Origin: Gimesia benthica
GTDB lineage: Bacteria; Planctomycetota; Planctomycetia; Planctomycetales; Planctomycetaceae
DNA length: 64,000 nt
Reading direction: 5' to 3'
Assembly (NCBI RefSeq): GCF_009720525.1
Contig: NZ_CP043930.1
Coordinates: forward strand, 7,886,001 to 7,950,000
The translations under genes were made by a program, and so were the position numbers. The notes beneath the pieces are model-generated. The model did no database searches, was not told the DNA's origin, and worked only from the letters and a program-made list of their open reading frames with translations. Shown here piece by piece: positions 9,142 through 19,203 of the stretch (position 1 is the stretch's first letter; every line of letters begins with the position of its first letter).

Positions 9142-10767
9142 ATGGAACAAATGACAAAATCAAATCGACTGATCGAACGCGTACAGCGTCGCCTGGCTTT
9201 GGCGGTCTGGGGGCGTGCACTCTTTGTGTCATTTGTAATCTCTGCATCCTTGTACCTGGCGCTGATGCTCTTCAGCCGGTTGACCGGCTACTGGACCGGC
9301 TGGTTTCCACTGGAGTCCATCAGCAGTGTCGCCATCGGTACGCTGGTGCTGTCAGCGATTCTGTTTCGCCGGCCCGATCGCGAACAGGCGGCCCGCCTGA
9401 TCGATCAGCGGCAGGGAACCAAGGATCTGTTTCTGACGGTGATGATGCTGGAACAGGCCGTCGGCAACTATAAGCCCCTGGTCGCGCAAGACGCAGAAAA
9501 GCAGGCCCAGAAAATCAAACCAGCCCAGGTCGTAGAATTTGCCTGGGCTAAACGGGTGGGCTGGGTCTGTGCATCCACACTGGTTCTGTTTCTGACACTG
9601 CAATACGCGCCGCAACTCGATCCCTTCGGTGAAGTACAGGCTGCGGAAATCGAACAGGAAAAGGTCAAGGAGTTCCAGAAAGAGAAAAAAGCAACAAAGG
9701 CCCGCATGGCTGAGTTGAAGAACAAAGATAACGGTGCAGGCGACGAAGAGTCCAAAGATGTCAAACTGGCGGTGGAGAATCTGAAATCAGACTTCCGCAA
9801 GATGACTCCCGGCAAAAAACAGGAAAATGCCAAGACCCTGGCTGGTCACCAGAAGTCCCTGGGAGGCAAGTGGCGGCAGCGCGCCGAAGAGAATATGAAA
9901 AGCATGATGATGAAAGCAGACCAGGCCCAGAAATTTGGTGGCATGTCGAAAGATGACGGCATGAAGAAGTGGTCTAAGGAGCTGCAGGAGGGTTCGACTC
10001 AGTCACTCACCAAAGAGATGGATGAATTGAAAGATCAGCTGCAACGGCTGATGAAAGAAAAAGACCCGGTCAAACGGGAAAAACTGCAGAACGAAATTCA
10101 GAAGAAACTCAAAGAGATGGAATCATTCGCCCGGGAACAGACTTCTTCCAAGCCGATGGCAGCAGCGTTGAAGCGAGCCATGAAACAGATGCAGATGGCG
10201 CAGTCCAAGGGGCTTTCTCCCGAAGAGGCTTTCAAAGAAGCCATGGAGTCCATGGACCTGGCAAAAATGGAACTCAAAGAAGTAGCCCAGTCGGCCAAGG
10301 ACATGAAAAAGCTGGAAGAAGCGCTGAAAGTTCTACAGATGGCCAAAAAGGCAAACGACAAATCAGGCCTCGACGGTGAAGCCTGTGAAAACTGTATGAC
10401 CCTCGAAGATTACGAAGAACTCTATGCAGAAATGATGGGGGGAGAAATGCCCGGTGAAGGGACCGGCAATGAAGGACAGGGCGGTGGAGGCAAAGTCGAT
10501 GAAGACGACACGGGTGATAAAGGTTTTAAAACCGAAAAGTCCAAGTCGGCCATCACTGCTGGTAAGGTCCTGCTTTCTTTCAAATCCAAGGGGCTCAGCG
10601 ACAGTGGCGAAGCCAAGAAGAACTACAACAAGCTGGTCACGGATCTCAAGCAGGGCATGAGCGAAGCCATTATGCAGGAGCAGATCCCGCCCGGGTATCA
10701 CGACGGCATCAAGAAGTATTTCAACTCACTCGAGAAAAAAACTGACGAGAATACACCTCAGAAATGA
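9142..10767 (+). CDS. Membrane-anchored coiled-coil protein, DUF4175-like
   Basis: The protein has 541 residues. An AAGGAG ribosome site lies 7 bases before the ATG at 9142, the clearest one in this cluster. Two N-terminal hydrophobic segments (about 23-45 and 55-72) and a third near 135-152 precede a long lysine/glutamate-rich coiled coil (about 170-430) with repeated KEM and KELK heptads. A glycine/acidic linker (about 433-465) follows, and the C-terminal end carries EQIPPGYHDGIKKYF. The sequence DREQAARLIDQRQGTKDLFLT resembles the N-terminal part of DUF4175-type proteins that occur near MoxR/VWA clusters; that assignment is tentative. The gene overlaps the next one by ATGA, tying it to the importer. 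Confidence 0.75.
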   Translation: MEQMTKSNRLIERVQRRLALAVWGRALFVSFVISASLYLALMLFSRLTGYWTGWFPLESISSVAIGTLVLSAILFRRPDREQAARLIDQRQGTKDLFLTVMMLEQAVGNYKPLVAQDAEKQAQKIKPAQVVEFAWAKRVGWVCASTLVLFLTLQYAPQLDPFGEVQAAEIEQEKVKEFQKEKKATKARMAELKNKDNGAGDEESKDVKLAVENLKSDFRKMTPGKKQENAKTLAGHQKSLGGKWRQRAEENMKSMMMKADQAQKFGGMSKDDGMKKWSKELQEGSTQSLTKEMDELKDQLQRLMKEKDPVKREKLQNEIQKKLKEMESFAREQTSSKPMAAALKRAMKQMQMAQSKGLSPEEAFKEAMESMDLAKMELKEVAQSAKDMKKLEEALKVLQMAKKANDKSGLDGEACENCMTLEDYEELYAEMMGGEMPGEGTGNEGQGGGGKVDEDDTGDKGFKTEKSKSAITAGKVLLSFKSKGLSDSGEAKKNYNKLVTDLKQGMSEAIMQEQIPPGYHDGIKKYFNSLEKKTDENTPQK

Positions 10768-11807
10768 ATGAACAAATCAGGCCCCAGGGTGCTCCCGGCT
10801 GGCTTACCTTAATCATCATTCTAATGCTGGCCCTGTTGGGAATTGGAGTCGTCTTCTATTACCAGAAGCAGACAGATCCATTGGTTGTGTATTGCGCACA
10901 TGACTCCATCTTTTCGGAAAAAATACTCAACGAATTCATGGCGGAGACAGGCATCGCCGTCGAACCCCGGTTCGATACCGAAGCGACTAAATCTCTCGGC
11001 CTGACAAATCTGATCATACGGGAACAGGAGCATCCCCAGTGCGATGTTTTCTGGAATAATCAGACGCTGGGTACCGCGGATCTGAAATCCCGGGGACTGC
11101 TGGAAAGTTACAAAGGTTCCGGGTACGAACGAATCCCTGAGTCATTCAAAGATCCGGAAGGCTGCTGGACCGGTTTCGCAGCCCGTCTGCGGGTTTTGAT
11201 TACCAATACAAATCAGCTGCAGGCTGACACAGTCGCCATCCAAAAAGTTCTGGCGGGGCCGTTGGATCAGGTCGCGATTGCCAAACCCCTGTATGGGACG
11301 ACGCTCACTCATTTCACCATCCTCTGTGATGTCTGGGGACTGGATCAACTCAAAGCCTGGTATGCGGAACAACTCAAGCGGGGCATACAGGTCACGACCG
11401 GAAATTCTCAAGTTAAGAACCTCGTCGCCGGCGGCGCCTGCGTACTGGGCTATACAGACACGGATGACTATTTTGTCGCCGTCGATGAACAACAGCCGGT
11501 AGCTGCCGTCCCCGTGACGGTCGAGAACAAAGTGATTCTGATTCCCAACAGCGTGGCGATCATAAAAGGAACTCAAAAAAGGGAGCAGGCCGAGAAACTG
11601 GTCGATTTTCTGCTCTCGGAGCGGGTTGAACTGGAACTGGCCCGCTCGCAGTCACGCCAGATCCCCCTGGGGCCGGTCGACTGGGAGCAGGTTCCGAAAG
11701 AAGTGAAACAGTATCGGTCTGAGATCGGAAAAGCATATCCCCTGACGAATCTGGTCAAACAAAGAGAGCAGACGCTGGACTGGCTCAAGACGGAGTATTT
11801 GAAATGA
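10764..11807 (+). CDS. ABC importer substrate-binding protein, Fe(III)/FbpA-like
   Basis: The protein has 347 residues. ATG at 10764 overlaps the preceding TGA as ATGA. An uncleaved-looking N-terminal membrane anchor (about 13-32, LTLIIILMLALLGIGVVFYY) is followed by a type II periplasmic binding fold: VVYCAHDSIFSEKIL, CDVFWNNQT, and a second lobe with GYTDTDDYF and ILIPNSVAIIKGT. This layout matches the FbpA/SBP_bac_6 family, which binds ferric iron, thiamine or phosphonates; which ligand applies here cannot be read. It is followed by its permease (ATGA overlap) and ATPase. Confidence 0.85.
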   Translation: MNEQIRPQGAPGWLTLIIILMLALLGIGVVFYYQKQTDPLVVYCAHDSIFSEKILNEFMAETGIAVEPRFDTEATKSLGLTNLIIREQEHPQCDVFWNNQTLGTADLKSRGLLESYKGSGYERIPESFKDPEGCWTGFAARLRVLITNTNQLQADTVAIQKVLAGPLDQVAIAKPLYGTTLTHFTILCDVWGLDQLKAWYAEQLKRGIQVTTGNSQVKNLVAGGACVLGYTDTDDYFVAVDEQQPVAAVPVTVENKVILIPNSVAIIKGTQKREQAEKLVDFLLSERVELELARSQSRQIPLGPVDWEQVPKEVKQYRSEIGKAYPLTNLVKQREQTLDWLKTEYLK

Positions 11808-13258
11808 GCCTGGCCACTGCCTGTGGCGTGACCGTGTTGCGCAGTTTATGTATTTCATTCATTGGAGTCTTTTTAGCCCGGCGGTTAACCCCGCCAACCC
11901 GGAAAGCTTTTGAATCTCGTGCCTGGTTTCAGTTAATTCTGATTTTATCACCATTATTTGTTCCTGAACTCCTGGTGGGTTATGCCTGGTCTCTGATTTC
12001 TGTCAGATTCGTGCAGTATCCTGCCCTGGTCGAACTGACATACTCAACACTGGTTTTGATGAAAGTGGTCCCTGTGGGAATACTCTGTTTCAGTATGGCA
12101 GGGGGAGCGTTAATCTCTCTCGAAGCGGATTTCATCCGACGCGTTTTTCGCGCGCCGGGTTCGCGACTGGCCAGCCTGAAGACCCGAGCCAGCTTTTTTC
12201 TCTGGAAGTCCCTGCGATTGTGGATCCCCATCTGGACGCTGTTATTTCTGTTGAGTTTTCAGGAATTTGAAATGGCCTCGCTGATGTACCGCGATTCCTG
12301 GACCGTCTGGATCTTTGATGCTCAGGCGGGGGGCGTTCCCGTGCAGGAGACACTCTCATTTCTACTGGGGCCTCTCGTCATTGAAGTCGTCATCCTGCTG
12401 GGGGTCTTCAGCCTGTTGCAGCGGTTTCAGAGAGAGACCAGAAAAGTGAATGCGACTGAAACGCCAGCTCCCACTCTTCAGAAAGCGAAGCTCTGGGACT
12501 GGGGTTACCTGGGGGCCGCTTTTGCCCTGGTCGTGCTGGTTCCCTTTCTCTTAATCAGTGGTGGGAGTTTGCAGTCATTGCTGAATCTGCTCCAGAATCA
12601 GTATCAGCTCATCAGCATTTTACAGGAGTGTGCCTGGGCGCTGGCTTACTCAGCGACAACCGGTATTGCCGCCTGGGGACTGGCCTCATTCTTTTTAAAA
12701 CAGGATTCCACCGTATTCACCCGACTGACGGGCCTCTTGTGCTGTCTGCCTGGTTTGTGTGGTGCACTGATCCTCGCTCTTGGGCTGGCATCTCTGTTTC
12801 TCACCCGCGCCGGCTCAGTCATGTATGGCACTCCGATTCCGGTTCTGCTGGCGTTTGTGTTGTTTCTGTTTCCCCGCGCTCTGTTCCTGCGGCTGATGTT
12901 CCTCAAACGAGAACAGCACGCCGGCCTGTTTCTGGCACAGATACTTCGTCAGTCCCCGCGGCACTCTCAAGCCGGGCAGGGGGGCGAATTGCTCTGGGCC
13001 GTCTCGGGAAGAATGCAATTCTGGGCCGTGGCTCTGCTGGCATTCTGGGCTTACTGGGATGTCACGATCAGCTCAATACTCGCTCCCGGCAGCACGATGA
13101 CTTCAGCTGTTCGTCTATACGGACTGATGCATTACGGACAGAACGCAATGTTGTCCGCGATCACCTTTTTCTGTTTTCTGTTGCCGGTCTGCCTCTGTCT
13201 GGGACTTGTTCCTATTGTGAAACGATTCTGGATCGCCAGCTATCGCGTGCCTGTCTGA
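11804..13258 (+). CDS. ABC importer permease, FbpB-like
   Basis: The protein has 484 residues; ATG at 11804 overlaps the TGA of the binding protein gene. It is hydrophobic throughout, with about twelve predicted membrane segments in two halves separated by a charged loop around residues 205-228 (QRFQRETRKVNATETPAP). This is the two-domain layout of FbpB/ThiP-type permeases, where one polypeptide supplies both halves of the pore. The canonical EAA loops are poorly conserved by eye. Eighteen bases separate its stop from the ATPase start. It should form an inner-membrane import pore with the flanking genes. Confidence 0.82.
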   Translation: MSLATACGVTVLRSLCISFIGVFLARRLTPPTRKAFESRAWFQLILILSPLFVPELLVGYAWSLISVRFVQYPALVELTYSTLVLMKVVPVGILCFSMAGGALISLEADFIRRVFRAPGSRLASLKTRASFFLWKSLRLWIPIWTLLFLLSFQEFEMASLMYRDSWTVWIFDAQAGGVPVQETLSFLLGPLVIEVVILLGVFSLLQRFQRETRKVNATETPAPTLQKAKLWDWGYLGAAFALVVLVPFLLISGGSLQSLLNLLQNQYQLISILQECAWALAYSATTGIAAWGLASFFLKQDSTVFTRLTGLLCCLPGLCGALILALGLASLFLTRAGSVMYGTPIPVLLAFVLFLFPRALFLRLMFLKREQHAGLFLAQILRQSPRHSQAGQGGELLWAVSGRMQFWAVALLAFWAYWDVTISSILAPGSTMTSAVRLYGLMHYGQNAMLSAITFFCFLLPVCLCLGLVPIVKRFWIASYRVPV

Positions 13259-13276
13259 AAGTAAAAAAGATCAACG

Positions 13277-15118
13277 ATGGTCGTAACGGCTCCCCAATCT
13301 GAAACTCTTCTCTGGCGACTGACCGATGTCAGCCTGTCCTGGCAGCGGGGCGTACGCCTGGAAGGCATCGACCTGGAAATTCCAGCCGGGGTGACCGCCA
13401 TCATGGGGTATTCCGGTGCAGGCAAGACCTCTCTGTTAAACCTGCTGGTCGGCTTTGAACGCCCTGATCGGGGAGACATTCAACGCAATCAAACGCACTC
13501 GAAATCCCCAACCCTCGACCTGTTTTGGGTACCCCACAGCATGGGCCTCTGGCCTCAGTACACGGTCCGCGAGCATTGTATTCTGGTCAGCCCGGAATCA
13601 GATCAACAACAGGCACGAGCCGATGAACTGCTTGCCGCCTTCGGGTTAACCGAAGTGAGTGATAAATACCCCGGGCAGTTATCCCAGGGGGAAGCGTCCC
13701 GACTTTCGGTTGTCCGGGCCCTGGCCAGTCAGGCGAAAGTCCTGGTGATGGATGAGCCACTGGTCCACGTCGATCAGGCGCACTGGCCCCAGTATTGGGA
13801 TTTCATTCGTGCGTATTGTGACTCTCACAGTATTTCACTTGTATTTTCGACGCATTCTCCCGAGCTGGTACTGCGCGAAGCACAACAGGTCATCTGCCTG
13901 GATCAGGGACAGGTTATCTATCATGGTCCAGTCGAAGAACTTTACCGCTCGTCCCCCTCGGTGAAGGCGGCTTCATTTCTGGGGCCCGTGAATGAAATCG
14001 ATTCGCCCGGGGATACCTCCGACTTACCCACACTGGCTCGTCCCGAACAGGTGGAATTGATCACTGACTCTGCCGGTCCGTTCGAAATTATACAGACTTA
14101 CTTTCTCGGAACCATGGAAGAAGTTCGTACCGTCAACCGGGAAACCGGAGCAGCGCATACTTTTTATCATCGACCTGCGCGAGCAGTACTGGAAGTGGGA
14201 CAGCGGATTTCCATTCGACTGCTGATTCTTTTCTGCTGTCTGCTCTTGAGCGGAGGCTGTATTCCCGGGGATGCGCCTGAGTTATCTTTCTCTGACATTT
14301 CTCAGTGGACTGTTCCCGCGGAAGGTATCAAAGTCCCGGCGCCGCGCAGTCTGAATGTGGGGCCTGACGATGAACTCTACGTCCTGGATAACGCAGGACG
14401 GGTCCTGGTCTATGATGCGAATGATGAATTGATCAAACAGTGGGAGATGCCTGATTTTGAAATCGGCAAGCCGGAAGGGGTCTGTCTGCTCAGAAATGGT
14501 GAGATCGCGGTTGCGGATACCCACTATCATCGCGTCGTCTTCTTTGACAAAGAAGGAAAAGTACTTCGCATGCTGGGAGAATATGGTGAAGGTCCTTCCC
14601 AGTTTATCTACCCGGTGTCTGTGGTGCAGGATCCGGAGGGAGATATTTACGTCTGCGAATATGGGAATCACGACCGCGTTCAGAAGTTCTCGGAAACGGG
14701 CGAGTATCTGCTCGAATTCGGTAAGGTGGGGACCGGACCGGGGGAATTTCAGCGACCGGCGGGAATGATCTGGCATGATCACAAAATTTATGTCTCGGAT
14801 GCAATCAATAATCGGGTTCAGATTTTCTCCGATGAAGGTGAGTTTCTGGAAATTCTGGGAGCAAAAACCGGGGGAATTCCCCTCTATTACCCCTATGACA
14901 TCGCCATCGACCGCAATACCAGCGAATTGTATATCGTGGAATACGGATCGGGACGGATTACCAAAACAGACCTGCAGGGAAATATCCTGGGGCGATTTGG
15001 AAAAACAGGGATGCAGCAGGGAGAATTCCTGACTCCCTGGGGACTGACAGTAAATTCAAAAGATCAGGTATTCGTGGCTGACACCGGAAATCGTTTAATC
15101 GTAAAATTGACACCATGA
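13277..15118 (+). CDS. ABC importer ATPase (FbpC-like) fused to an NHL-repeat lipoprotein-like domain
   Basis: The protein has 613 residues in one uninterrupted frame from ATG 13277. Residues 1-235 are an ABC ATPase: Walker A GYSGAGKT at 44-51, signature LSQGE at 135-139, Walker B VLVMDE at 155-160 and H-loop H193. Residues about 253-315 look like a TOBE-type tail (RPEQVELI, LEVGQRISIRL). A hydrophobic stretch with the lipobox-like LSGGC (Cys 328) follows, then about six NHL repeats to the end (GEIAVADTHYHRVVFF, NHDRVQKF, NNRVQIFS, GNRLIVKL). An ATPase normally ends where the lipobox begins, so two complete genes seem fused in frame. Separate translation from an internal GTG (for example 14195) cannot be excluded. 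The next gene overlaps by ATGA. Confidence 0.85.
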   Translation: MVVTAPQSETLLWRLTDVSLSWQRGVRLEGIDLEIPAGVTAIMGYSGAGKTSLLNLLVGFERPDRGDIQRNQTHSKSPTLDLFWVPHSMGLWPQYTVREHCILVSPESDQQQARADELLAAFGLTEVSDKYPGQLSQGEASRLSVVRALASQAKVLVMDEPLVHVDQAHWPQYWDFIRAYCDSHSISLVFSTHSPELVLREAQQVICLDQGQVIYHGPVEELYRSSPSVKAASFLGPVNEIDSPGDTSDLPTLARPEQVELITDSAGPFEIIQTYFLGTMEEVRTVNRETGAAHTFYHRPARAVLEVGQRISIRLLILFCCLLLSGGCIPGDAPELSFSDISQWTVPAEGIKVPAPRSLNVGPDDELYVLDNAGRVLVYDANDELIKQWEMPDFEIGKPEGVCLLRNGEIAVADTHYHRVVFFDKEGKVLRMLGEYGEGPSQFIYPVSVVQDPEGDIYVCEYGNHDRVQKFSETGEYLLEFGKVGTGPGEFQRPAGMIWHDHKIYVSDAINNRVQIFSDEGEFLEILGAKTGGIPLYYPYDIAIDRNTSELYIVEYGSGRITKTDLQGNILGRFGKTGMQQGEFLTPWGLTVNSKDQVFVADTGNRLIVKLTP

Positions 15119-18100
15119 AAATCAAAGAACTCTACCAACAGTTAGTTCCCAGAGCACGCACACCGGTGACGTGGCGGCGGGCGCTCCCTTTGATTTTCTT
15201 CCTGTTACTCTACGCCGGACTTTGTGTGGGCCTCGAACTTTCGGGAGTTCTGCTCTTTGCCCGGCCGTGGGCATTCGTGCTGATTCTCTTCGCGGTCTGG
15301 GTCTGGTGGCTCTCTGTCGCCGGTTATGGCGGACTGAGCAATGGCAGGGCACAGGCTGCGCTGCTGACACGACTGGTGATGCTGGGACTGTTTGTGATCC
15401 TGATTGCAGAGCCACGCTCCGTTCGAGTACGGGATGTGATCTCGGTGGTCTACGCCGTGGATCTATCCGATTCGATCGGCGAAGGGGCCGTTGACGACGC
15501 ACTGGAATTCGTTACGAAAACGGTCACCGAAAAACCGCCCATGGATGAAGCAGGTCTCGTTGTCTTCGGGAGAAATTCGGCTGTCGAACTGCCGCCCCGC
15601 ATGTCGTTCCCGTTTGAAGCATTGAATTCGCGTATCGATCGGGATGCGACCAATCTCGAGCAGACTCTGTCACTCGCCGCTGCCATGCTGCCTGAAGAAA
15701 ACCGCGGGCGCATCGTATTGATCAGCGATGGCACCGAAACCGAAGGCTCCATTTCACAGATTCTGGATGAGCTGAAATCCCGCGATATTGCCGTGGATGT
15801 GTTACCGATTCAATATGAATATGACAAAGAAGTCTGGCTGGAAAATCTGGAATTGCCACGGTTCGTCAAACTGGGCGAAAACTATGAAGCATCCGTGGTA
15901 CTCTCTTCGCTGCAGGATGGTGCGGGTAAGCTGGTGCTGCGTGAGAACGGAGAACAGATTTACGAACAGGAAGTCAAATTCAAAGCCGGCAAAAATCGAT
16001 TTGTCGTCCCCATCTACCTGCGTGATCCCGGCTACTACGAGTATTCTGCGACAATCGAAACCCAGGCCGCCGATGACCAGATCCGCGAAAACAATACCGT
16101 CATCAATTACATCTATGTCGAAGGTGAAGGCAAAGTTCTCGTTGTGACGAATCCGGCCGGTGATGACCGGGACTGGGAGTCGCTGGTGAAAGCGATTCGC
16201 GAAGGGGAACGCAATGTCGATGTCGTTTCGGCTTATGAATTTCCGAATGACTCGCTCTCACTGATGCCTTATGACGCGGTCTTATTTGTAAACGTACCCG
16301 CTGATGCGTTTAATGTCATTCAGCTCAAGGCCGTCCACGACTCCGTCTTCAACCAGGGCATCGGCTTTATGATGGTCGGCGGAGACAACAGTTTTGGCCC
16401 GGGAGGCTATCACCGTACGGTCATTGAAGACGCGTTGCCCGTCACGATGGACATCACCAAAAAGAAAGTACTGCCTAAAGGCGCGCTGGCAATTATTCTG
16501 CATACCTGCGAGTTTCCGGAGGGGAACACCTGGGGGAAACGGATTACCAAGCAGGCGATTAAGGTACTGGGTGCTCAGGATGAAGTCGGGGTTCTGGTTT
16601 ACGATTACATGGAGGGCGAAAAGTGGCTGTTCAAGCTGACGCCCGCCGGCGACTATGAGAAAATGGTTCCCAAGATCAATGGCGCGCAAATCGGCGATAT
16701 GCCCAGCTTTGTCAACACGATGCGTCTGGGACTGAAGGGGTTGAAAGAAAGCGATGCCTCCGCCAAACACATGATCATCATCTCAGATGGAGATCCTCAG
16801 CCCCCCGCACCGCAGCTGATCAGTGAGTTTCAGAAGAATAAAGTCAGCGTTTCGATGGTCGCCATCTTCCCGCATGGCGGACGTGATATTTCGACGATGC
16901 GGGCCATCGCGGGCGCCACCGGAGGCCGGTATTACTTCCCCTCCGATCCCAACCAGTTACCTTCGATCTTCATCAAAGAATCGAAAACGCTGAAACGGAG
17001 CATGATTCAGAATGAAACGTTCGTGCCGGAAGTCGGAATGATCTCTCCAGTCTTGAAAGGCATTGAGCGGATTCCACCTCTGTTCGGTTATGTATTGACC
17101 ACGATCAAACCACGGGCAGAAGGCGTCTTAAACGCACCGGAGAAGAAAGAGGCCGAAGGGGAAATTGATCCTGTGCTGTCCTTCTGGCGTTATGGACTGG
17201 GAACGACGGCCGCCTTTACTTCAGACCTCTCACCCAACTGGGGGAAAGACTGGGTCAACTGGGATCATTACCAGGCGTTTGTCAAACAGCTGATGATCAA
17301 GATCTCGCGTGTGCAGAAACAGGATCATCTGAAACTGTGGAGCCATGTTACAGGTAATAAAGCAACCATTATGGTGGAAGACTTTCACCCGGAAGAATCG
17401 TTTCTGAATGTGGCAGCCCGGATAGCAGGCCCCCATGATCGGAAAGAGACCGTGGTACTCAAGCAGGTCAGCCCCCGTCGCTACCAGGCTGAGGTGCCTC
17501 TCTGGGGTAAGGGGCGATACCAGGTCACGGCTCTCGGAAAATCGGGGGAACGGGAAGATCACGCCAACGGTGGTTTCATTGTACCTTACTCACCAGAATT
17601 CCTGCGGTTCCGTTCGAATCCCATCGTATTGGAAGAAATTGCACAACGAACCGGCGGGCAACGACTGGATCCCGCGAATGCAACGGACATTATTTACGGT
17701 CGACGCGATCCCAAACAGAGTTCCAACCCGGTTTTCGACTGGTTTCTGATGGCACTGGCAATCCTGGTTCCTCTGGACGTTGCCATCCGTCGGGTACAGC
17801 TTGACTGGTACGTCATCAAGGGCTGGTTTGGGTTCGGGAAGGAACAGAAGCAGAGCACCGTTACGATGGGCGCACTGCTGAAACGCAAACAGGATGTGGT
17901 GGACGATCTGGATGCCCGCCGCGGTGGTCCGACCGAACAAACCGGCCAGTCGACACTCGCGCAACTACAGGAGCAACGTCTGCAGAAGGGGCCTTCAGCC
18001 ACTCCGAAGCCCCCCGGGGCAAAGGATTCCGGAAAACAGCAGTCGGCACCACCTCCGCCGCAAACGCCACCGGATAATAAGTCCACGACAGGGCGTTTAC

Positions 18101-18150
18101 TGGACATGAAACGAAAACGAAATTCAGAAGACAAAGATAACGAACAGTAA
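15115..18150 (+). CDS. Large membrane protein with two VWA domains and a glutamine-amidotransferase-like domain
   Basis: The protein has 1011 residues, with ATG overlapping the previous TGA. Three N-terminal membrane helices (about 24-42, 50-68 and 82-98) precede a VWA domain whose metal site is intact (VDLSDSIG, D116/S118/S120). A class I glutamine-amidotransferase-like Rossmann region lies at about 340-450 (VLVVTNPAGDDRDW, VGGDNSFGPGGY), without an evident catalytic Cys-His pair. A second VWA-like domain at about 470-630 lacks DxSxS (IILHTCEF) but keeps IIISDGD. One helix near 870-890 and a proline/glutamine-rich cytoplasmic tail finish the protein. This layout is common in planctomycete MoxR clusters; the MoxR gene follows after 30 bases. 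It is probably a surface or periplasmic assembly factor whose metal-dependent VWA is remodelled by MoxR (inference). Confidence 0.85.
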   Translation: MKIKELYQQLVPRARTPVTWRRALPLIFFLLLYAGLCVGLELSGVLLFARPWAFVLILFAVWVWWLSVAGYGGLSNGRAQAALLTRLVMLGLFVILIAEPRSVRVRDVISVVYAVDLSDSIGEGAVDDALEFVTKTVTEKPPMDEAGLVVFGRNSAVELPPRMSFPFEALNSRIDRDATNLEQTLSLAAAMLPEENRGRIVLISDGTETEGSISQILDELKSRDIAVDVLPIQYEYDKEVWLENLELPRFVKLGENYEASVVLSSLQDGAGKLVLRENGEQIYEQEVKFKAGKNRFVVPIYLRDPGYYEYSATIETQAADDQIRENNTVINYIYVEGEGKVLVVTNPAGDDRDWESLVKAIREGERNVDVVSAYEFPNDSLSLMPYDAVLFVNVPADAFNVIQLKAVHDSVFNQGIGFMMVGGDNSFGPGGYHRTVIEDALPVTMDITKKKVLPKGALAIILHTCEFPEGNTWGKRITKQAIKVLGAQDEVGVLVYDYMEGEKWLFKLTPAGDYEKMVPKINGAQIGDMPSFVNTMRLGLKGLKESDASAKHMIIISDGDPQPPAPQLISEFQKNKVSVSMVAIFPHGGRDISTMRAIAGATGGRYYFPSDPNQLPSIFIKESKTLKRSMIQNETFVPEVGMISPVLKGIERIPPLFGYVLTTIKPRAEGVLNAPEKKEAEGEIDPVLSFWRYGLGTTAAFTSDLSPNWGKDWVNWDHYQAFVKQLMIKISRVQKQDHLKLWSHVTGNKATIMVEDFHPEESFLNVAARIAGPHDRKETVVLKQVSPRRYQAEVPLWGKGRYQVTALGKSGEREDHANGGFIVPYSPEFLRFRSNPIVLEEIAQRTGGQRLDPANATDIIYGRRDPKQSSNPVFDWFLMALAILVPLDVAIRRVQLDWYVIKGWFGFGKEQKQSTVTMGALLKRKQDVVDDLDARRGGPTEQTGQSTLAQLQEQRLQKGPSATPKPPGAKDSGKQQSAPPPPQTPPDNKSTTGRLLDMKRKRNSEDKDNEQ

Positions 18151-18180
18151 TCAGACAGGTTTTCAACCGTGGAGAATAAT

Positions 18181-19197
<1,017 letters not shown>

Positions 19198-19203
19198 CAG
19201 ACC

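Noticed and set aside
12628-13302. Open frame of 224 codons in another frame of the importer permease gene
   Set aside because: Same-strand shadow within a clear twelve-helix permease; rich in Arg/Ser/Pro as expected for an out-of-frame reading.
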